Shown here piece by piece: positions 13,585 to 17,256 of a DNA stretch of 17,256 bases. The first letter of the stretch is position 1, and every line of letters begins with the position of its first letter. The translations under genes were made by a program, and so were the position numbers. The DNA is taken from contig JAJYDH010000073.1 of the NCBI GenBank assembly GCA_021777685.1, positions 1 to 17,256 on the forward strand, in the 5' to 3' direction. The stretch is from Planctomycetota bacterium (lineage in GTDB: Bacteria; Planctomycetota; Planctomycetia; Isosphaerales; Isosphaeraceae). A model generated the notes under the pieces. That model saw nothing but the letters and a program-made list of their open reading frames with translations. It was not told where the DNA came from and made no database searches.

Positions 13585-14661
13585 ATGACCGTCACGAAGG
13601 CCGTCGTCCGGGGCATCTTGATCGCGGGCCTGGCAGCATCCCCGGCCCGGGCCGGCTCGATGCTCTACCTCGGGGTGACGTCCGGCAGCGGGTCGCTGAG
13701 CCCGGCCCCGGTCGTCTCGGCCCCGGCCTATGATCCGACGGCCTTCCCGGCCCCCCCGACGACCCCGGTTCTCCGGCTCGGCGTCTACTCCCCTTCCAGC
13801 GCCTCGTCCTTCCTGCCGTGGCAGGCCGCCCCGGCGGCCTACACGACCTTCGCGGCGGCGCCCGCGCAGCCGGTCGCTCCCCAGCCCGCCCCGGCCCCGG
13901 TGGCCTACACGCCCCCGGCGGTCGCACCGGCCCCGGCGGTCTACACGCCCCCGGCGCCGGCAGTCGCCGACGCCCTCATCAACCTGGGCTCGGGCCCGTT
14001 CGCCAACGCCGGCGGCCTGACGACCGGCAACCCGCAGCCCTGGTTCCTCAGCCCGGGGGTCGCCCGCCTCTTCGGGGGCGTGCCCACGCCCCAGCAGCAG
14101 GCCGGCTTCGACGCCGCCGTGCTCCAGAGGGCCCAGCAGGGCTTCGCCCTGAGCGGGGTCCCGGTCTCGCTGACGACCGACCCCAACGCCCCCGCCGCCC
14201 ACACCATCAGCGTCGTCTCGCTGGCCACGAACCCCTCGATGCCCGGAGCCATCGGGATGACCTACCTGGGCGGCAACGGGTTCCACTATATCGACAACTC
14301 GGCGAACGCCGCCGGCACGGTCGACCAACTCGAGTCGATCGTCGCCCACAACGTCGACCACGAGCTGATGCTGGCCTTCGGCGTCCCCGAGGTCCACGAC
14401 ACGACCGGCCAGTACCTCGACGCCCGGAACGCCAGCTTCTCGATGATGACCAGCCCGTCGGCCGCGTTCAGCCCGGGTGCCGTCACCGACCTGCTCTCGC
14501 GGAACTTCCTGGCGACCAACGGCTCGGTGCTCTACCCCGGGGCCCAGCTCCTCGACTCGCAGACGGTCCCCGAGCCGGCGACGCTCGCCCTCTGGACGGT
14601 GCTGGCCTCGGCCGGGGTCGTCGCCCATCGCCGCCGGTCGCGGCGGCCGGATCGGGTCTGA
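13585..14661 (+). CDS. PEP-CTERM exported protein with degenerate zincin-like segment
   Basis: The 358-residue protein has a signal peptide (1-23, cleaved near ARAGS). A proline/alanine-rich stretch follows (about 40-127) with repeats such as VAYTPPAVAPAPAVYTPPAP, then a folded region (130-320) and a classic PEP-CTERM tail (VPEPATL 328-334, hydrophobic helix, RRRSRR). The folded region contains HNVDHELMLAFGVPEVHD (255-272) and, later, SFSMM (284-288). These recall the HExxHxxGxxH and Met-turn of metzincins, but the second zinc histidine of HELGH is Leu, so catalysis is doubtful. Exosortase would anchor or release it at the cell surface. GGAGG at 13573-13577 fixes the start. The frame stays open upstream to 13378 without homology. 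Confidence 0.85.
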   Translation: MTVTKAVVRGILIAGLAASPARAGSMLYLGVTSGSGSLSPAPVVSAPAYDPTAFPAPPTTPVLRLGVYSPSSASSFLPWQAAPAAYTTFAAAPAQPVAPQPAPAPVAYTPPAVAPAPAVYTPPAPAVADALINLGSGPFANAGGLTTGNPQPWFLSPGVARLFGGVPTPQQQAGFDAAVLQRAQQGFALSGVPVSLTTDPNAPAAHTISVVSLATNPSMPGAIGMTYLGGNGFHYIDNSANAAGTVDQLESIVAHNVDHELMLAFGVPEVHDTTGQYLDARNASFSMMTSPSAAFSPGAVTDLLSRNFLATNGSVLYPGAQLLDSQTVPEPATLALWTVLASAGVVAHRRRSRRPDRV

Positions 14662-14693
14662 CCGCCGTGTGGATCTCAGCGTCCGAGTTGTCG

Positions 14694-14741
14694 AAGGCCC
14701 GCGCCGTCGCCCCTCGACCGAGGGGCCTCGGCGCGGGCCTT
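14694..14741 (+). terminator. Strong double hairpin after the PEP-CTERM gene
   Basis: AAGGCCCGCGCC (14694-14705) pairs perfectly with GGCGCGGGCCTT (14730-14741), and an inner GCCCCTC/GAGGGGC stem closes the loop. It starts 33 bp after the stop. No U tract follows, as is common in GC-rich genomes. Confidence 0.65.
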
Positions 14742-14914
14742 GGCGATCATCCCGGCGCGAGGGCCGGCGGCCTGGCCGATTTCCGGACATCGTCCGCCTC
14801 GCGAGATCGGGCCCGGGCGGCCCGGGCGGCCGGCCGATTTTTCGGAGGCATGACCACGGCCCTTGCGGTATGATATCCGGACGATCCGCCAGGCCGCCAT
14901 CGATTGGAGGAACC

Positions 14915-15454
14915 GTGCCCCTCATGACCGACCTCGGCCACTTCGCGGGCGGCGAGCTGGCCTTCAACGTCGAGTCCGAGGGCGACCCGGCCGTGGGGCC
15001 GCCGACCGGCGACGCGCCGGGCCTCCCGCCCGAGCTGGCCTCGGTGCGGATGGCCAGGGCCGTCGACCGCTCGCCCGAGCCGTCACCCGGGGGCGGAGGA
15101 GCCGTTGAGGTCGGCCGCCGGGTGCTGGTCGTCGAGGACGACCGGGCGTCCCGGGTCGCCCTCCGGCGCCTCTTCGTCGCGAGGGGCTGGGAGGTCGCCG
15201 AGGCCGCCACGCTCGCCGAGGGGCTCGCCTCGCTGGAACCGCCGCCCCGGTGCGTGGTCCTCGACCTGATGCTGCCCGACGGCAACGGCCTGGAGCTCCT
15301 CAGGCGAATCCGGTCGCTCGGGATGCGCGTCCGGGTCGTGGTCGCCACCGGCGCCAGCGACGCCCGGGTCGAGGAGATCGCCGGCCTCGGCCCCGACTCC
15401 CTGCTCCGCAAGCCGATCGACTTCCCCACCCTGTTCAAGCACTGCGAGGGCTGA
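14915..15454 (+). CDS. Stand-alone receiver-domain response regulator with N-terminal extension
   Basis: The 179-residue protein has a low-complexity, proline/glycine-rich N-terminal part (1-66) and then one complete receiver: acidic pair D75/D76, phosphoacceptor D117 (VVLDLMLPDGNG), T145 and K166 (LLRKPID). No DNA-binding or enzymatic output domain follows, so it would act through protein contact or as a phospho-sink. The PDGNGLELLRRIR wording resembles ActR/PrrA-type receivers. GGAGG at 14906-14910 lies four bases before the GTG at 14915 and 13 before an in-frame ATG at 14924; I prefer the GTG, which adds three residues. No kinase gene is adjacent. The stop is joined to a hairpin. Confidence 0.88.
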   Translation: MPLMTDLGHFAGGELAFNVESEGDPAVGPPTGDAPGLPPELASVRMARAVDRSPEPSPGGGGAVEVGRRVLVVEDDRASRVALRRLFVARGWEVAEAATLAEGLASLEPPPRCVVLDLMLPDGNGLELLRRIRSLGMRVRVVVATGASDARVEEIAGLGPDSLLRKPIDFPTLFKHCEG

Positions 15455-15479
15455 TCGCCCTCCCGGGTCCCGGGCGATC
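15453..15479 (+). terminator. Hairpin overlapping the receiver gene stop
   Basis: GATCGCCC (15453-15460) pairs perfectly with GGGCGATC (15472-15479) around an 11-nt loop, and it begins inside the TGA stop. No T tract follows. Confidence 0.5.
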
Positions 15480-15480
15480 C

Positions 15481-15580
15481 ATGCCCGATCGTCGATGGCC
15501 GATGGCCGAAGGTGCGATCGCCGCCGATCCGGCCCCTCATTGACCATCGGACATCCCGCATCGGCCATGAATGATCGGGA
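15481..15580. repeat. 100-bp imperfect inverted repeat between convergent genes
   Basis: The left end has CCCGATC (15484-15490) and ATGGCCGATG (15495-15504). The right end has their exact complements CATCGGCCAT (15559-15568) and GATCGGG (15573-15579), each pair separated by 4 nt. The arms enclose about 54 bp of poorly matched sequence. It lies between convergent ends and could end transcription both ways or be a dispersed repeat. Confidence 0.65.
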
Positions 15581-15587
15581 ATGCCTA

Positions 15588-17069
15588 TCACGCCAGGATC
15601 TCCCGGATGACATGGCCGTGGACGTCGGTCAGGCGGCGGTCGATCCCGTCGTGACGGACCGTCAGCCGGGTGTGGTCGATCCCGAGCAGGTGCAGGACGG
15701 TCGCGTGGACGTCGTGGACCTGGGTCGGATGGTCGCGGTCGAGCGGCTTGTAGCCGAACTCGTCGCTCGGCCCGTGGGTCGTGCCGCCCTTGATCCCGCC
15801 GCCGGCCAGCCAGTTGGTGAACACATAAGGATTATGGTCCCGCCCCTTGCCCCCCTGCGACGACGGCATCCGGCCGAACTCGGTGGTCCAGAGGACCAGG
15901 GTATCCTCCAGCATCCCCCGTTGCTTCAGGTCCTTGATGAGGGCCGAGGCCCCCCGCGCCATGCCCCGGGCGAGCGGCCCGTGGTCGCGCCCGACGTCCT
16001 CGTGCGAGTCCCAGTTCCGGCGGGGGAAGCCGTTGTCGTTGCCCGACCAGACCTGGACGAACCGCACGCCCCGCTCCAGCAGGCGGCGGGCGACCAGGCA
16101 CTTGCGGCCGAACGCATCGATCTCCTCGATGGCGTTGATCTCGCGGTCGAATGAGGTCTTGCCGTGGTCGAGGCCGTAGAGCCTGAGGACATGGGCGGGC
16201 TCCCCGGAGAGGTCCAGGGCCTCGGGCGCGGCGAGCTGCATCCGGGCGGCCAGCTCGTAGCTCCGGATGCGGGCCTCCAGCCGGTCGTCGCCCGGCCGGT
16301 CGGCGGCGTGCCGGCGGTTGAGCGAGCCGAGCAGATCCAGCCCGGCGGCCTCCCCCTCGGGCGTGATCGACCTGCCGCTCGGGGCGCGGAGGTAGGCGAC
16401 CGGCTCGGCGGCGCCGGGGAAGACGACGGTCCCCTGATGCTGGGCGGGGAGGAACGCCGAAGCCCAGTTCTTCGGCCCGTTCGAGGCGAACCCCCGGTGG
16501 TCGGGCAGGACGACGAAGGTCGGCAGGTTCTCGTTCAGGCTCCCCAGCCCGTAGCTGACCCAGGCCCCCGCGCCGGGGAAGCCGGGCGTCTGGAACCCGG
16601 TGGCCTGGAGCAACGTCGCCGAGCTGTGGACGCCGCTCTTGCCCACCATGTTATGCACGAATGCCATGTCGTCCACGCAATCGCCCAGGTCGGCCACGAC
16701 CTCGCCGAGCATCTTGCCGGATTGTCCATGAGCCTTGAAATCCCAGGCCGGCCGGAGCCACGGGCCGAGGCCGTCCTGGAACGCCTCGACCGCCTCGCCG
16801 AAGTCCGACTTCTGGCCATGCCGCCGGATCAGCTCGGGCTTATAATCAAAAAGATCGATATGGCTCGCCGCCCCGGCCATGAAGAGCTGGACGACCCGCT
16901 TGGCCTTTGGCGGATGATGGACCACCCCGCCAACGGCCCGCTCCTCGGCAAGCAAGCTCGCCAGCGCGATCCCGCCGAGCCCGCCGCCGGCCCGCCAGAG
17001 GAAGTCGCGGCGGGAGGCCGGCGCGGCGGGATGGCCGGCCTGATGGTAGGGCGAACTGTGGTTTGCCAT
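15588..17069 (-). CDS. DUF1501 family protein (sulfatase-fold, Tat-exported)
   Basis: This 493-residue protein belongs to the DUF1501 group, very abundant in planctomycetes and related in fold to sulfatases/alkaline phosphatases. A twin-arginine signal is visible (R20-R21-DFLWRAGGGLGGIALASLLA), so it is probably folded before export. Family blocks include LFMAGAASHIDLFDYKP (62-78), HNMVGKSGVHSS, FVQVWSGNDNGFPRRNWDSHED, WTTEFGRMPSSQGGKGRDHNP and HDVHATVLHLLGIDH. The role in the cell is not settled; the genes usually pair with PSD1 (DUF1549/DUF1553) proteins. I chose the ATG at 17069 because GGGAG lies about five bases before it and the Tat signal follows; upstream in-frame codons run into a hairpin repeat. 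It is probably cotranscribed with the PSD1-like gene whose end is at 17217-17256. Confidence 0.95.
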   Translation of the reverse strand: MANHSSPYHQAGHPAAPASRRDFLWRAGGGLGGIALASLLAEERAVGGVVHHPPKAKRVVQLFMAGAASHIDLFDYKPELIRRHGQKSDFGEAVEAFQDGLGPWLRPAWDFKAHGQSGKMLGEVVADLGDCVDDMAFVHNMVGKSGVHSSATLLQATGFQTPGFPGAGAWVSYGLGSLNENLPTFVVLPDHRGFASNGPKNWASAFLPAQHQGTVVFPGAAEPVAYLRAPSGRSITPEGEAAGLDLLGSLNRRHAADRPGDDRLEARIRSYELAARMQLAAPEALDLSGEPAHVLRLYGLDHGKTSFDREINAIEEIDAFGRKCLVARRLLERGVRFVQVWSGNDNGFPRRNWDSHEDVGRDHGPLARGMARGASALIKDLKQRGMLEDTLVLWTTEFGRMPSSQGGKGRDHNPYVFTNWLAGGGIKGGTTHGPSDEFGYKPLDRDHPTQVHDVHATVLHLLGIDHTRLTVRHDGIDRRLTDVHGHVIREILA

Positions 17070-17105
17070 CGGTCTCCCTGTCGCCCAGGCCCAAGTAGAA
17101 CATAT

Positions 17106-17188
17106 GTAGGGTGGGCCGAGTGAGACGAGGCCCACCATCATCGCCGGACCGAACCGTGGTGGGCCTCGTCTCACTCGGCCCACCCTAC
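17106..17188. repeat. Perfect 32-bp hairpin upstream of the DUF1501 gene
   Basis: The arms 17106-17137 and 17157-17188 are exact reverse complements around a 19-nt loop. The outer part begins GTAGGGTGGGCC, and the inner 12 bases equal those of the hairpin near bioB. It separates the PSD1-like stop from the DUF1501 start and would fold in the shared transcript. Confidence 0.9.
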
Positions 17189-17216
17189 GAAGGCGCCTAT
17201 CTCCGACCGCCTCAAA

Positions 17217-17256
17217 TCAATCCACGAACACGAACTCATTGAGATTAAAGATCACC
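17217..17256 (-). CDS. C-terminal end of a probable PSD1 (DUF1549/DUF1553) protein, cut by window edge
   Basis: Only the last twelve codons are visible on the minus strand, reading VIFNLNEFVFVD then TGA. The ending N-x-NEF-x-x-VD is the usual C-terminus of DUF1553-type planctomycete proteins, which carry an N-terminal cytochrome-like part and are encoded just upstream of DUF1501 genes. Position, strand and sequence agree, but twelve residues cannot prove the family. The stop lies about 150 bp before the DUF1501 start codon. Confidence 0.6.
   Translation of the reverse strand, partial: VIFNLNEFVFVD

Noticed and set aside
14846..14874. Promoter before the receiver gene (TATGAT at 14869-14874)
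   Set aside because: The -10 is reasonable, but no -35 or extended TG supports it, so it was not listed as a feature.
13459..15591. 710-codon open frame on the minus strand
   Set aside because: It is antisense to the PEP-CTERM and receiver genes, with low-complexity Arg/Gly composition and no recognisable domain.

Overview
The window looks like chromosomal DNA of a planctomycete, most likely of the Isosphaeraceae type. It is very GC-rich. It carries a DUF1501 protein with a Tat signal beside the tail of what looks like a PSD1 (DUF1549/DUF1553) protein, two exosortase-sorted PEP-CTERM proteins, a sigma-54 activator, and intergenic gaps full of palindromic repeats. There are no rRNA, tRNA, CRISPR, transposase or phage genes.

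Layout. (1) 1-3106: a minus-strand NtrC-type sigma-54 activator, cut by the left edge, faces three plus-strand genes: a 65-residue membrane-anchored protein, a histidine-kinase-like protein with decayed receiver and ATP sites, and a ferritin-like four-helix protein. Strong -24/-12 (sigma-54) elements precede the first and third of these, which suggests a small local sigma-54 regulon. (2) 3346-4563: a HAF-repeat protein with a variant PEP-CTERM tail. (3) 4526-6777, minus strand: aroB then dprA, joined by a GTGA overlap. The aroB leader contains heptamer repeats, and upstream of it lies a nested palindromic element of about 215 bp. (4) 7299-10516, plus strand: a tightly packed set of five genes (M50 intramembrane protease, homocysteine S-methyltransferase family, YkgJ-type cysteine cluster protein, PD-(D/E)XK-like protein, small exported membrane protein). 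(5) 10644-13057: bioB, a FabF-like ketoacyl synthase, and a 38-residue basic protein. (6) 13058-15454: a 527-bp gap with sigma-54-like sites and imperfect direct repeats, a PEP-CTERM protein with a zincin-like segment, and a stand-alone receiver protein. (7) 15588-17256, minus strand: DUF1501 and the last codons of a PSD1-like gene, separated by a perfect 32-bp hairpin.

How the parts relate. Housekeeping functions (aroB, dprA, bioB, ketoacyl synthase) sit among surface, stress and regulatory genes typical of planctomycetes. The most interesting candidate system is the left end, where a sigma-54 activator is placed next to sigma-54-type promoters serving a tiny membrane protein and a ferritin-like protein, with a pseudokinase-like protein between them. 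The second theme is the variety of palindromes: at least five unrelated-looking families occupy intergenic gaps, one of them overlapping a start codon. Everything here rests on reading motifs by eye; no database search was run.
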